25,987 bases of DNA from the NCBI GenBank assembly GCA_910584595.1, contig CAJUBQ010000063.1, forward strand, positions 1-25,987, read 5' to 3'. The DNA is from an uncultured Eubacterium sp. Lineage in GTDB: Bacteria; Bacillota; Clostridia; Lachnospirales; Lachnospiraceae. Made by a program: the position numbers and the translations under genes. The number at the start of each line of letters is the position of its first letter. The stretch's first letter is position 1. Below the pieces are notes generated by a model that saw only the letters and a list, made by a program, of their open reading frames with translations, did not search any database and had not been told where the DNA came from. Shown here in pieces: positions 1 through 7,615 of the stretch.

Positions 1-114
1 TTTTCCCATAAAACAGGAGGTTTTTTTGCGAAAAATTTTTAATCGTCAGAGCTGTTAAAAATATACTACAAACACCTTAAAATTTTAAATCCATGCAAAA
101 AGCCAGATTGAATC
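1..114. other. AT-rich intergenic edge, no gene seen
   Basis: This left edge has no open reading frame with a ribosome binding site. It is AT-rich, with a short AAAAC/GTTTT inverted repeat followed by a T run near 10-27. That could be the tail of a terminator belonging to a gene outside the window, but the stem is too short to call. The 12-bp palindrome TTAAAATTTTAA lies around 78-89. Nothing else is supported here. Confidence 0.4.
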
Positions 115-160
115 AAAAAATACTCTCCAGCTAACCTTCAAATGTCTAACTGGAGAGTAT
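115..160 (-). terminator. Rho-independent terminator of the beta-glucoside operon
   Basis: A perfect 11-bp inverted repeat, ATACTCTCCAG at 120-130 and its complement at 150-160, has a 19-nt loop. Read on the minus strand it is followed at once by six T residues (115-120). It lies about 55 bp past the stop of the GH5 gene and would end the five-gene operon transcribed from 4918-4946. Confidence 0.85.
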
Positions 161-215
161 TCCATACAAGATCTTTGTCTGTGTCCTTTCGACAACCGGG
201 AACATCCGATACACT

Positions 216-1307
216 TTAATTATTTTTTGATAATTCCAGCCATCCGGCATCTACTGCACGCTGAAAATCCCAGTCGTTGCGTCCGGCTGCATGCAGCTTG
301 TAACTCCAAAAGATCCAGCCGTCACAAACGCTCCATGCATCCATTTCCCATCGTCCGATCTTACGATATGCTTCTGCCTTTTCTTTCTCAGGCAGTTCTT
401 TGATGCCTTCACTTTTATTTGCGATACACCATTCACCTACGATAACCGGATGAAATTTCTTTGCCCGTTCCAGCCTTTCCTTAAACTTTTCCCGTATCAT
501 TGCTTCATAAGAAGAGAGCTTTCGGTCTGGCATATGAGTCTCTTCTGAAAACAGATACATATGCGTGTCAATCACTACACCCGGATACTCCTCTGGCGGC
601 ATAAAGTCTTCCCATTGTTCCAAAATAAACTGGTCATGAAGCACAACTGCAGTCTCCGCTGAACAGTATCTGCGTACTGCTTCGTATCCTTTTCTATAAA
701 ACTCCTTTAAAAGATCAATCGGAACTGCTTCGGAACCGACTGCCTGCTCCGGATGTCTTGGCTGATAGCGCGGACCTACGGTCTTTAGCATTTCCTCAGA
801 GATCGGTTCATTTAACAGCTCGATGCCGTACAGTGCGGATTTCCCTGCGTAACGCTGTGCCAGTCTTTCCAAAACAGACAACTCAAATGCTATATTTTCC
901 TGCTTCAAATGCCACTTGACGACGCCGGAAAGTCCGCCATTATCAAATCCATTCTGGCTGTCTGGAGCCGTATGCAGGTCAATCAGAATTTTCAGCCCAT
1001 ATTTTTCGGCCCATACAAAAGCCTGATCCAGATATTGAATACAGCCAATCCCCGGCCCGCAGTCTCCAAAGATAAAATGCGGAACCGGAATTCTCACCAG
1101 ATTCAGCCCCATAGCACGAATATGCTGGAAATCTCGTTCTTGTATATAATAACTTCTATGCATATGAAGCCTCAGCTGCGCTTCTTTTTCGCTTAAATCT
1201 TCATAAAATGCACTCTCATCTTCTGCTTCCAGCCCAAGAAACAGCTCCTGACTCATCCATTTTTCCAATACAAGCCAGTTTCCAAGATTCACTCCCTTGA
1301 TTTTCAT
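216..1307 (-). CDS. GH5 glycoside hydrolase, exo-1,3-beta-glucanase-like
   Basis: This is a 363-residue glycoside hydrolase of family 5 that should hydrolyse beta-glucosidic bonds by retention. The N-terminal KGVNLGNWLVLEKWM, the segment DLHTAPDSQNGFDNGG (about 110-125) and VVLHDQF (about 221-227) resemble yeast-type exo-1,3-beta-glucanases. The acid/base is expected at E167 (LLNEP) and the nucleophile at E292 (VGEWC). No signal peptide or membrane segment is visible, so it should act in the cytoplasm. A start at 1361 would add 18 residues but has no ribosome binding site. The ATG at 1305-1307 follows a purine-rich GGGAGAGGA stretch and begins where family homology begins, so I chose it. It is the last gene of the PTS operon, 91 bp after the GH1 gene. 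Family is secure; exact substrate (beta-1,3 oligosaccharides or another beta-glucoside) is inference. Confidence 0.9.
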   Translation of the reverse strand: MKIKGVNLGNWLVLEKWMSQELFLGLEAEDESAFYEDLSEKEAQLRLHMHRSYYIQERDFQHIRAMGLNLVRIPVPHFIFGDCGPGIGCIQYLDQAFVWAEKYGLKILIDLHTAPDSQNGFDNGGLSGVVKWHLKQENIAFELSVLERLAQRYAGKSALYGIELLNEPISEEMLKTVGPRYQPRHPEQAVGSEAVPIDLLKEFYRKGYEAVRRYCSAETAVVLHDQFILEQWEDFMPPEEYPGVVIDTHMYLFSEETHMPDRKLSSYEAMIREKFKERLERAKKFHPVIVGEWCIANKSEGIKELPEKEKAEAYRKIGRWEMDAWSVCDGWIFWSYKLHAAGRNDWDFQRAVDAGWLELSKNN

Positions 1308-1398
1308 AAAATCCGTCCTCTCCCTTGATACCTGGCGTTCTAACCAGAACGCATGTTTCATGACCGTTCAGATAACTCATTGAACTGCTGCCATTTTT

Positions 1399-2832
1399 CT
1401 ACAATGTTTCACCATTTTTAGAAATCACGTCCTGATACCAGTAAAAAGAATCTTTCTTTTTTCGGGATAAATCACCGGTTCCGTCATTATGCTTATCCAC
1501 ATAAATAAATCCATACCGTTTATCCATCTCTCCTGTGCCCGCACTGACAAGATCAATACAGCCCCATGGAGTATACCCCATTAAATCCACACCATCTTCT
1601 TCTACCGCTTTTTTCATTTCACAAATATGCCTCTGCAAATAGTCTACCCGGTATGAATCATGTATGCTGCCGTCTTGTTCCATCTTATCATAAGCGCCAA
1701 ATCCATTTTCTACAATAAACAGCGGCACCGGATAGCGGTCGGTAAACCAGTTTAACGCATAACGCAGCCCAACCGGATCGATCTGCCATCCCCAGTCACT
1801 CGCCTGTACATATGGATTTTTACAGTAATCCTTATTGCCACGATAATCATAATATGGATTATCATCCTGATGCCCGATACTAAAAGTCATATAGTAGCTG
1901 AAACCAATGTAATCCACACAGCCCGCTTTTAAAACTTCCAGGTCTTCTCCGGTAATATCCAGAGAAATCTGTTTTCTGTCCCAATATTTCTTAATATGTG
2001 CAGGATAAACTCCGTTTACATGTACGTCTGTATAATAATAACGTTTCTGCATTGCCTTTTCTGCCATCAGAACATCCTCAGGCTTGCATGTAGCCGGATA
2101 AATCGGGCACATCGCAATCATACAGCCAATCATAAAGTCCGGGTTGATTTCATGTCCGCGGCGCACTGCCTCCGCGCTTGCTACCAGCTCATAATGAGAC
2201 GCCTGATACATCAGTGTTTCCGCATTTTCTCCTTCTTCACACAAAATACCGGAATTCGCGAAAAACATAAACGATTCTCCATCTCCAATATCTGCCTGGT
2301 TATTGATTTCATTAAAAGTCATCCAGTATTTTACTTTGTCTTTGTAGCGTTTAAAACAAACCTCGGCAAATCTGACAAAAAAATCGATCATTTTGCGGCT
2401 GCGCCACCCGCCGTATTTTTTCACCAGATGCAGCGGCATTTCAAAATGACTTAAGGTAATCACAGGTTCGATTCCATACTTATGGCATTCATCAAACATA
2501 TCGTCATAAAACTGCAGTCCCTCTTCATTTGGGTTTTCCTCATCTCCATTTGGAAATATCCTCGTCCATGCAATACTCGTACGAAAGCATTTAAATCCCA
2601 TTTCCGCAAACAGCTGAATATCTTCTTTATAATGTCCATAGAAATCAATTGCATCATGATTTGGATAAAATTCTCCTTCTATAATGCCATCCGTAACTCT
2701 TCGCTTTGTATTTACATCTCCGGCGGTAACAACATCCATAATGCTAAGCCCTTTGCCGCCTTTATCATACCCGCCTTCCAGCTGGTGTGCAGCTACGGCT
2801 CCGCCCCAGAGAAATCCTTTCTGAAATCCCAT
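1399..2832 (-). CDS. 6-phospho-beta-glucosidase, GH1
   Basis: A 477-residue family 1 glycoside hydrolase, full length for the family. It would hydrolyse 6-phospho-beta-glucosides such as cellobiose-6-phosphate, delivered by the PTS encoded just upstream, to glucose-6-phosphate plus an aglycone or glucose in the cytoplasm. The N-terminal FLWGGAVAAHQLEGG signature, the acid/base E175 in TFNEIN and the nucleophile E375 in IVENGFG are all present. The C-terminal DLSRKKKDSFYWY segment matches the region that contacts substrate phosphate in 6-phospho enzymes of the family. The start ATG at 2830-2832 has an AAAGGA site just upstream. It lies 37 bp after the EIIA gene and before the GH5 gene. Whether the natural substrate is cellobiose, laminaribiose, gentiobiose or an aryl glucoside cannot be told from sequence. 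Confidence 0.95.
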   Translation of the reverse strand: MGFQKGFLWGGAVAAHQLEGGYDKGGKGLSIMDVVTAGDVNTKRRVTDGIIEGEFYPNHDAIDFYGHYKEDIQLFAEMGFKCFRTSIAWTRIFPNGDEENPNEEGLQFYDDMFDECHKYGIEPVITLSHFEMPLHLVKKYGGWRSRKMIDFFVRFAEVCFKRYKDKVKYWMTFNEINNQADIGDGESFMFFANSGILCEEGENAETLMYQASHYELVASAEAVRRGHEINPDFMIGCMIAMCPIYPATCKPEDVLMAEKAMQKRYYYTDVHVNGVYPAHIKKYWDRKQISLDITGEDLEVLKAGCVDYIGFSYYMTFSIGHQDDNPYYDYRGNKDYCKNPYVQASDWGWQIDPVGLRYALNWFTDRYPVPLFIVENGFGAYDKMEQDGSIHDSYRVDYLQRHICEMKKAVEEDGVDLMGYTPWGCIDLVSAGTGEMDKRYGFIYVDKHNDGTGDLSRKKKDSFYWYQDVISKNGETL

Positions 2833-2869
2833 ACTTCCATCCTTTCCAAACTATGATTTCTTTGATCTC

Positions 2870-3202
2870 TCAGCTGTTATTTGCTTCGATCTTTTGATAT
2901 AATTCTATAAACTCCTGTGCAAGAATGCGGAAATTTTCCGCACTCATCAGCTGATCTTCCGCATGCATCAAAAGCATCAGGCCACCGCTTAATTCCCCAT
3001 TTGCATCCATCGTCAAAAGGTCCGCATGCCCGTTATGTCCCTGTGAAAAGGCATCATCCCCTTCTTTTAACAGCTTTTTGGCTTCTTCAAAATTCCCTGC
3101 TTTCGCACTTTGGATCGCATTGATAAAATGCGTACGCGCCGTTCCTACAAAAGTAATCACCTGAAAACACAGCATTTCAAATTGTTCACTGACTTCTCCC
3201 AT
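2870..3202 (-). CDS. PTS lactose/cellobiose-family EIIA component
   Basis: A 110-residue helical EIIA of the lactose/N,N'-diacetylchitobiose/cellobiose family, the usual length (E. coli ChbA is 116). It takes phosphate from HPr and passes it to EIIB. The phosphorylated histidine is H80 in LMHAEDQLM, equivalent to ChbA H89, and D83 is the expected metal-ligand position in the trimer core. A longer frame to 3259 exists, but the ATG at 3200-3202 has an AAAGGA site 8 bases upstream and homology starts there, whereas the extension runs into the end of the EIIC gene. It sits 31 bp after EIIC and 37 bp before the GH1 gene. Sugar specificity is set by EIIC/EIIB rather than by this protein. Confidence 0.95.
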   Translation of the reverse strand: MGEVSEQFEMLCFQVITFVGTARTHFINAIQSAKAGNFEEAKKLLKEGDDAFSQGHNGHADLLTMDANGELSGGLMLLMHAEDQLMSAENFRILAQEFIELYQKIEANNS

Positions 3203-3233
3203 TTTCTTTTTCCTTTCTGATTTTTTGTAAAAT

Positions 3234-4547
3234 TTACCAATCCTCGTCATCATCCTCATTGGAAGACTTTTGTTCCTGCTCTAAATCAATCTTATCGATC
3301 TTGCGGATAAACGGCAGATAGATAAAGAAAGAAATAACAAATATCACAATCTGAAGCAGTGCGCTTTTCCATCCTCCGATTAAAAATCCGGATATGATCG
3401 GCGGACAGGTCCATGGCACTTGCGTCGCTCCATACAGCGGACAGATTCCCGTATACAATGCAAAATACTGAATCACACAGGAAATTAAAGGCATAGCGAC
3501 AAACGGCACTGCCATCATCGGATTCATAACGATCGGGATGCCAAATAAAATCGGTTCGTTAATCCCGAAAATCGCCGGGACGATCTCTACCTTTCCTAAT
3601 GTTTTCAGCTGCTTGGACTTTGCAAAGAAGCAGAGGAAAATTGCAAGGCCGATCGTAATGCCCGCACCTGTTACGTTAATAAACTGGTCATAAAACTGCT
3701 GTGTTACAATATGTCCGCCATTTTCCAGCGTAAGCTCTAATCCGCTGTCCAGGATTGCCTGATTTTCCAGACTGTTTGCAGTTAACAATCCTGACATAAT
3801 ACCGCCGACGACTGTAGAACCATGTACGCCAAACATCCACAAAAACGGTCCTGCAAAGCACATCAAAAGCGCACCGCCTAAAGAATCTGTCATTACCTGC
3901 AAAGGCGTCTGTACAACCTTGTAAATCGTTTCCATCATCGTTGTATGGAATCCAAGAGAACAAATCCCATGTATCACAGCTGCGCCTGTAATAATGACCG
4001 CTGCCGGAATCAGTGCGGAAAAAGAGTTTGCAACTCCTTCCGGAACGCCTGCCGGCATCTTGATTTTGATATTGTTTTTCAAAAACCACGAATAGATCAT
4101 CGGCACAATCAGTCCAATTAAAATCGCACCGATCATTCCTTTGCCTGCTGTCCAGTTTTTGTCTATAATTCCACTTACAATTTCTCCGCTTTCTGCCGTT
4201 ACATGGGAAGGCATCAATAGCAGAAATGTTGCCAATGCAATCATGGCGCCGCTCAAAGGCTCCTGCCCCTCCAGCTTTATATATGTATAGCTGATACCTA
4301 TTACCGCAATCATGGCGCTAATACTGAATGTTGCGCCATATGCCTGATCCATAATTTCTTTGATTCCCGTTTTTTCAAAAAAATCCACAACTGACTCCAC
4401 CGGAAAATTAGAAAGAATCAAAAAAATAGAACCGATAATCAGAACCGGCATAGAATACACCATACCGTTTTTTATGGATTGCACCCCTTTTGTATTAATG
4501 AACTTAATAATTTTGGGAATCACCTTATCACTCAAATATTGATTCAC
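3234..4547 (-). CDS. PTS cellobiose-family EIIC permease
   Basis: A 437-residue integral membrane EIIC of the lactose/cellobiose family that binds and translocates a beta-linked disaccharide while EIIB phosphorylates it. About ten hydrophobic membrane segments can be seen, starting near residue 28. The conserved substrate-site region FGINEPILFGIPIVMNP lies in the C-terminal half. The start codon is GTG at 4545-4547. The GGAAAGG site about 12 bases upstream overlaps the stop codon of the EIIB gene, 21 bp away, suggesting translational coupling. The C terminus ends in an unusually acidic cytoplasmic tail (SSNEDDDEDW). Sugar specificity between cellobiose, chitobiose, laminaribiose and related sugars cannot be read off reliably; the GH1/GH5 neighbours favour a beta-glucoside. 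Confidence 0.95.
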   Translation of the reverse strand: MNQYLSDKVIPKIIKFINTKGVQSIKNGMVYSMPVLIIGSIFLILSNFPVESVVDFFEKTGIKEIMDQAYGATFSISAMIAVIGISYTYIKLEGQEPLSGAMIALATFLLLMPSHVTAESGEIVSGIIDKNWTAGKGMIGAILIGLIVPMIYSWFLKNNIKIKMPAGVPEGVANSFSALIPAAVIITGAAVIHGICSLGFHTTMMETIYKVVQTPLQVMTDSLGGALLMCFAGPFLWMFGVHGSTVVGGIMSGLLTANSLENQAILDSGLELTLENGGHIVTQQFYDQFINVTGAGITIGLAIFLCFFAKSKQLKTLGKVEIVPAIFGINEPILFGIPIVMNPMMAVPFVAMPLISCVIQYFALYTGICPLYGATQVPWTCPPIISGFLIGGWKSALLQIVIFVISFFIYLPFIRKIDKIDLEQEQKSSNEDDDEDW

Positions 4548-4568
4548 TGTCTTACGCCGCCTTTCCTT

Positions 4569-4877
4569 TTACTTGTTCTTTGCAAGCTTATATGCAAATT
4601 TCAATACATTCATACCATTGCACATACCGTAGTCCTGCATCGGGATGACATCTACCGGAATCCCCTTTGGATCACAAATCTGCTTTGCCCTGCCAAGCTC
4701 AAATCCTACCTGCGGCCCTAATAACGCCACATCAATCCCATCGGTTAGCCTTTCCATTTCAGAAATCGGATATGCCGCAATATCTGCATCTTTTCCTTTC
4801 TCCTTTGCTGCTTCCTGCATTTTCTTTACCAGAACACTTGTTGACATACCTGCCGCGCAAAATAAACGAATTACCAT
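4569..4877 (-). CDS. PTS lactose/cellobiose-family EIIB component
   Basis: A 102-residue cytoplasmic EIIB that is phosphorylated on a cysteine by EIIA and phosphorylates the incoming sugar. The active cysteine is C7 in RLFCAAGMSTS, the P-loop typical of the family. The segment LLGPQVGFEL follows in the usual place. The frame is open to 4919, but the ATG at 4875-4877 has a very strong GAGGAGG site about 8 bases upstream, so the 14-residue extension is rejected. It is the first gene of the operon; the likely -10 box is only about 40 bp upstream of the start codon. Order is EIIB-EIIC-EIIA-GH1-GH5. Confidence 0.95.
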   Translation of the reverse strand: MVIRLFCAAGMSTSVLVKKMQEAAKEKGKDADIAAYPISEMERLTDGIDVALLGPQVGFELGRAKQICDPKGIPVDVIPMQDYGMCNGMNVLKFAYKLAKNK

Positions 4878-4917
4878 ATTTTTTTCCTCCTCGAAATTTA
4901 TTATATTTGTTGAACCC

Positions 4918-4946
4918 ATTATAGCAATCCGTCTTCTCCTTGTCAG
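4918..4946 (-). promoter_or_regulatory. Sigma-A-type promoter of the PTS operon
   Basis: On the minus strand a CTGACA -35 box (4941-4946) and a perfect TATAAT -10 box (4918-4923) are separated by exactly 17 bp. It lies just upstream of the EIIB ribosome binding site and is the strongest promoter-like sequence in the window. Confidence 0.85.
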
Positions 4947-4987
4947 CGCTCTTGCATCGGAAAGGAATCCGTTACTTATGATTATAT

Positions 4988-4998
4988 TTTGTTACAAA
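4988..4998. promoter_or_regulatory. Possible operator palindrome TTTGTTACAAA
   Basis: An 11-bp perfect palindrome (TTTGT-T-ACAAA) lies about 40 bp upstream of the -35 box of the PTS operon. The partial copy TTTGTTAC recurs at 5093-5100, on the other side of the rpiR terminator. Position and symmetry suit a site for the adjacent RpiR-family regulator, but this is inference and AT-rich palindromes arise by chance. Confidence 0.3.
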
Positions 4999-5044
4999 TA
5001 AAAAACAGTGCATTCTTTTTTCTTGTGAAAAATGCACTGTTTTT
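4996..5044 (-). terminator. Terminator after the RpiR-type regulator
   Basis: Inverted repeat AAAAACAGTGCATT (5001-5014) pairs with its complement (5031-5044) over 14 bp. On the minus strand the stem is followed by a run of T residues. It lies about 70 bp beyond the regulator's stop and separates it from the PTS operon promoter. The A/T runs on both sides would let it work in either direction. Confidence 0.8.
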
Positions 5045-5113
5045 GCTTCTATTTATTATAAAATATGCACATATTTACTTGATTCTGTTTTATTTGTTAC
5101 GATTGCACATTTG

Positions 5114-5860
5114 CTAATCCATCAAATCCTCTGCGGAATTATGAACTCCTTTCAGCTTTCTTCCCAAAAATTCTATAATAAACACAACGGCCATTTGTGA
5201 AGTCAAATCATAATTTTCTTTATTATAGCTCGGTATATAATAATTAATATTGCAGTCGCTCATTTTTGCTAATGTACATTCTGCCCTGTTCGTAACGGAT
5301 ATCAGATGACATCCTCTTCGTTTCAGACGTTCCGCCAACACAATCGTTTCCTTTGTTATGCCTGACACAGACAGCGCGATCACGGTCGTCCGTTCGTTTT
5401 TCCCTCTAAAAACAGGTGTAAAAGGATCGTCTATGGCAAACGAAAGCAGTCCGACATTATTAAAATACCTGGCGCCATACTTCCCCATGATAGAAGAATT
5501 ACCGACTCCGACAAAAATCACAGATGAGGATTTTATTAAAAAATCCATGGCTTCTTTCATATTTTCCCGAAATGCTTTTGTCTGCACCCGCTGAAAAAAA
5601 TCGCTCATTGCTGTGATATCCATATCCAGTTCTGTTTTTACACTATCTTTTAATTCCTGTTTCAGTTTCAGACGGAACTCAGAATATCCTTCACAGCCCG
5701 CCTTTTTACAGAACCGAAGAACAGTCGTCGTTGACACGTGTACAGCATCAGCCAGCTCCCGCACTTTCATATAAATAACTTTATCCTCATTCTGTACGAT
5801 ATAATTATAAACATCCATTTCCAGCTGATTAAATGATTTTACCATTTCATGTGTAAACAT
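5114..5860 (-). CDS. MurR/RpiR-family transcriptional regulator
   Basis: A 248-residue regulator with an N-terminal RpiR-type helix-turn-helix (about 1-77; core VRELADAVHVSTTTVLRFCKKAG) and a C-terminal SIS sugar-phosphate binding domain (about 105-235; GVGNSSIMGKYGARYF and IALSVSGITKET). Such proteins bind phosphosugars and control nearby carbohydrate genes. Lying directly upstream of the PTS operon and on the same strand, it is the obvious candidate regulator of that operon. The frame is open to 5878, but that ATG overlaps the GGGGGAGGA ribosome binding site which serves the ATG at 5858-5860, so I chose the latter. No clear promoter is visible in the 57 bp between it and the upstream methylase gene. 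Activator versus repressor role is unknown. Confidence 0.92.
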   Translation of the reverse strand: MFTHEMVKSFNQLEMDVYNYIVQNEDKVIYMKVRELADAVHVSTTTVLRFCKKAGCEGYSEFRLKLKQELKDSVKTELDMDITAMSDFFQRVQTKAFRENMKEAMDFLIKSSSVIFVGVGNSSIMGKYGARYFNNVGLLSFAIDDPFTPVFRGKNERTTVIALSVSGITKETIVLAERLKRRGCHLISVTNRAECTLAKMSDCNINYYIPSYNKENYDLTSQMAVVFIIEFLGRKLKGVHNSAEDLMD

Positions 5861-5917
5861 CAAAGATTCCTCCCCCATTGTCTGATGATTGCTTTTGCCT
5901 GTGCCATCCCTGGTTCG

Positions 5918-7615
5918 CTACCCACGTTTCAGTCTCCTGCGCTGCATCTTTTTCCAAATCTTCCTGGCTGTCACGCAAAGTTCCCCCTCAAATCCCAATT
6001 CTTTCACCAGTATCTCCCGATCTACCAGATCGAGCGCTTTTTCGATCGGCTCTTTTTTTCGCACGATCTCGTCCACCTGATACAAAATCTCCCGCACCTG
6101 CTCTAGCGGAATTTCATCCAGTACAGGCAATACTACGTTTCCAAGCTCTCCCGGCAGTATTTCCAGTACGCCGCCTCCATAGCTGCGCCCGCAGATTTCT
6201 GTAAATGCAAACGATATACTGTTATAATAGGACAAAACGACCCGTTCCGGCTCTATGCCATCATGAAATTTTATTCTGTGCATCGTATCTGTTGAGACTG
6301 CTTCACAGCAGTTTAAGACAAACTTTGGATACAGATTGTTTCTCCGCAGAAAAAAAGCATCCGGCGCCCAGATAGAAGGTACCCGGTACCATCTGTCCCG
6401 GATTCTGCATTTGTATCCTGCATGTTCTTTATTTTTTTCTCCTTTTTTGATATAAGAACGGTGTTTTTTTGGATATGTTTCGATCGGCACATCCGGAAAG
6501 TCAATCAAATAAGCTGCCTTACCGCTTTCTGCATTCGCAAGCCAGTCTTCCTTTCGAAAATAAACGCTTCCGGCATGGGAGCTTCTTCCAATCAGCGGCC
6601 TTACCACATGTTCCAGACCATATTCTTCTACAGTCTTTTTGGTAACGGAAAAATATTTATTGTTTCCGGTAGTAATCCCGATATTAATCAATGCCATATC
6701 TGATAATTTCCGAAAACGGCTGTCTTGTTTCATCTGTGTAATCAACCTGTTTTCCTGTCGGCTCATAAAATATTTTGTCCATTTTTCATGGACGCGATTC
6801 ATCTTCTGGAAGCCATTTTCGGGCAGCTTTAGCGTTTGCAGATCTTCAAGGTTATTCAGCTCGATAATTCGGATTCCGTGTTGCCCATCTTTTTTCTTCT
6901 CCTCTATTTTCTTCTCCTCTATTTTCTTCTCCTCTTTATTTTCTCCTTTTTCCTCTTCGCTTTTTTCGCCGATAAAAATAACAATTTCCTGTTCGATATC
7001 CGGAAAGATCAGTTCCTCAAATGTCAGCAGCGTAATGTTTGATAAGCTCTTTGCCAGAAACAGCCGCAGTTCTTCCGCATAAGCCACCTGCAAAATCTCG
7101 GCCGGTATGACAAACGCTATTTTTCCTTTTTCACGCAGCAAATGAACGCACGCCACCAAAAAACCGACCCATGTGTTAATCAGCTTATTTGATTTCATTC
7201 CATGTTCTGTCAAAATCTCAGACATTTCCGCACGCTGCCGTTCTTCTAAATACTGATACCGGATATAGGGAGGATTGCCAAGTATCAGGTCAAAGCGTAC
7301 CTCATCTTTATTTTTTGCATAATACTGAAAAAAGTCCATAGCAAACAGCCTGATATCAGCAGACGAATGGATTTTCTTTTCTGCTTTTTTCACTTCACTG
7401 TCTTCTATTTCTATCGCTGTCATTGTGCCTTTGTCTTTTAACAGCTGTTTTCTTTGGACCATATCTACAAATACACCATTTCCGCAGCTTGGCTCCAATA
7501 TGGAGTGAATCGAAGTATCTTCCTGAAAAAACTCCACCATCTTTTCCGCCACTCTTTCCGGAGTATAATAAGCGCCTCTTAATTTCTGCTTTGTACTGTC
7601 TTCTTTTAAAATCAT
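5918..7615 (-). CDS. N6-adenine DNA methyltransferase of an Eco57I-like R-M system
   Basis: A 565-residue adenine methyltransferase that would protect host DNA. Motifs run in gamma-class order: motif X RGAYYTP (13-19), motif I EPSCGNGVF (41-49) for S-adenosylmethionine, and catalytic motif IV NPPY (114-117). The C-terminal half, with SDMALINIGITTGNNKYF, resembles the TaqI-type target recognition domain. The two parts are joined by a charged linker (about 218-242) containing an IEEKK repeat. It starts with ATG at 7613-7615, inside an ATGA overlap with the stop of the 1007-residue restriction-methylation gene, so the two are translationally coupled. Size and pairing match the separate methylase of Eco57I (about 540 residues). 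The recognition sequence cannot be predicted from sequence alone. Confidence 0.93.
   Translation of the reverse strand: MILKEDSTKQKLRGAYYTPERVAEKMVEFFQEDTSIHSILEPSCGNGVFVDMVQRKQLLKDKGTMTAIEIEDSEVKKAEKKIHSSADIRLFAMDFFQYYAKNKDEVRFDLILGNPPYIRYQYLEERQRAEMSEILTEHGMKSNKLINTWVGFLVACVHLLREKGKIAFVIPAEILQVAYAEELRLFLAKSLSNITLLTFEELIFPDIEQEIVIFIGEKSEEEKGENKEEKKIEEKKIEEKKKDGQHGIRIIELNNLEDLQTLKLPENGFQKMNRVHEKWTKYFMSRQENRLITQMKQDSRFRKLSDMALINIGITTGNNKYFSVTKKTVEEYGLEHVVRPLIGRSSHAGSVYFRKEDWLANAESGKAAYLIDFPDVPIETYPKKHRSYIKKGEKNKEHAGYKCRIRDRWYRVPSIWAPDAFFLRRNNLYPKFVLNCCEAVSTDTMHRIKFHDGIEPERVVLSYYNSISFAFTEICGRSYGGGVLEILPGELGNVVLPVLDEIPLEQVREILYQVDEIVRKKEPIEKALDLVDREILVKELGFEGELCVTARKIWKKMQRRRLKRG
6896..6940. repeat. 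15-bp in-frame tandem repeat in the methylase gene
   Basis: The unit CTTCTCCTCTATTTT occurs at 6896-6910 and 6911-6925 exactly, with a diverged third copy at 6926-6940. On the coding strand it encodes a five-residue IEEKK repeat in the linker between the catalytic domain and the target recognition domain. Because 15 is a multiple of three, gain or loss of units would change linker length without shifting the frame. Confidence 0.85.

Noticed and set aside
1996..2454. Open frame of 152 codons on the plus strand inside the GH1 gene
   Set aside because: It lies wholly antisense to a clearly homologous enzyme, has no ribosome binding site and reads as random cysteine- and histidine-rich sequence.
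4924..4962. Possible CcpA (cre) site at the PTS promoter, TGCAAGAGCGCTGACA
   Set aside because: It does not fit the cre consensus without an inserted base, so catabolite control is not supported by this sequence.
6639..7082. Plus-strand frame of 147 codons across the methylase gene
   Set aside because: Its Ser/Phe-rich repeat is just the antisense of the IEEKK-coding repeat in the methylase; no homology or start signal.
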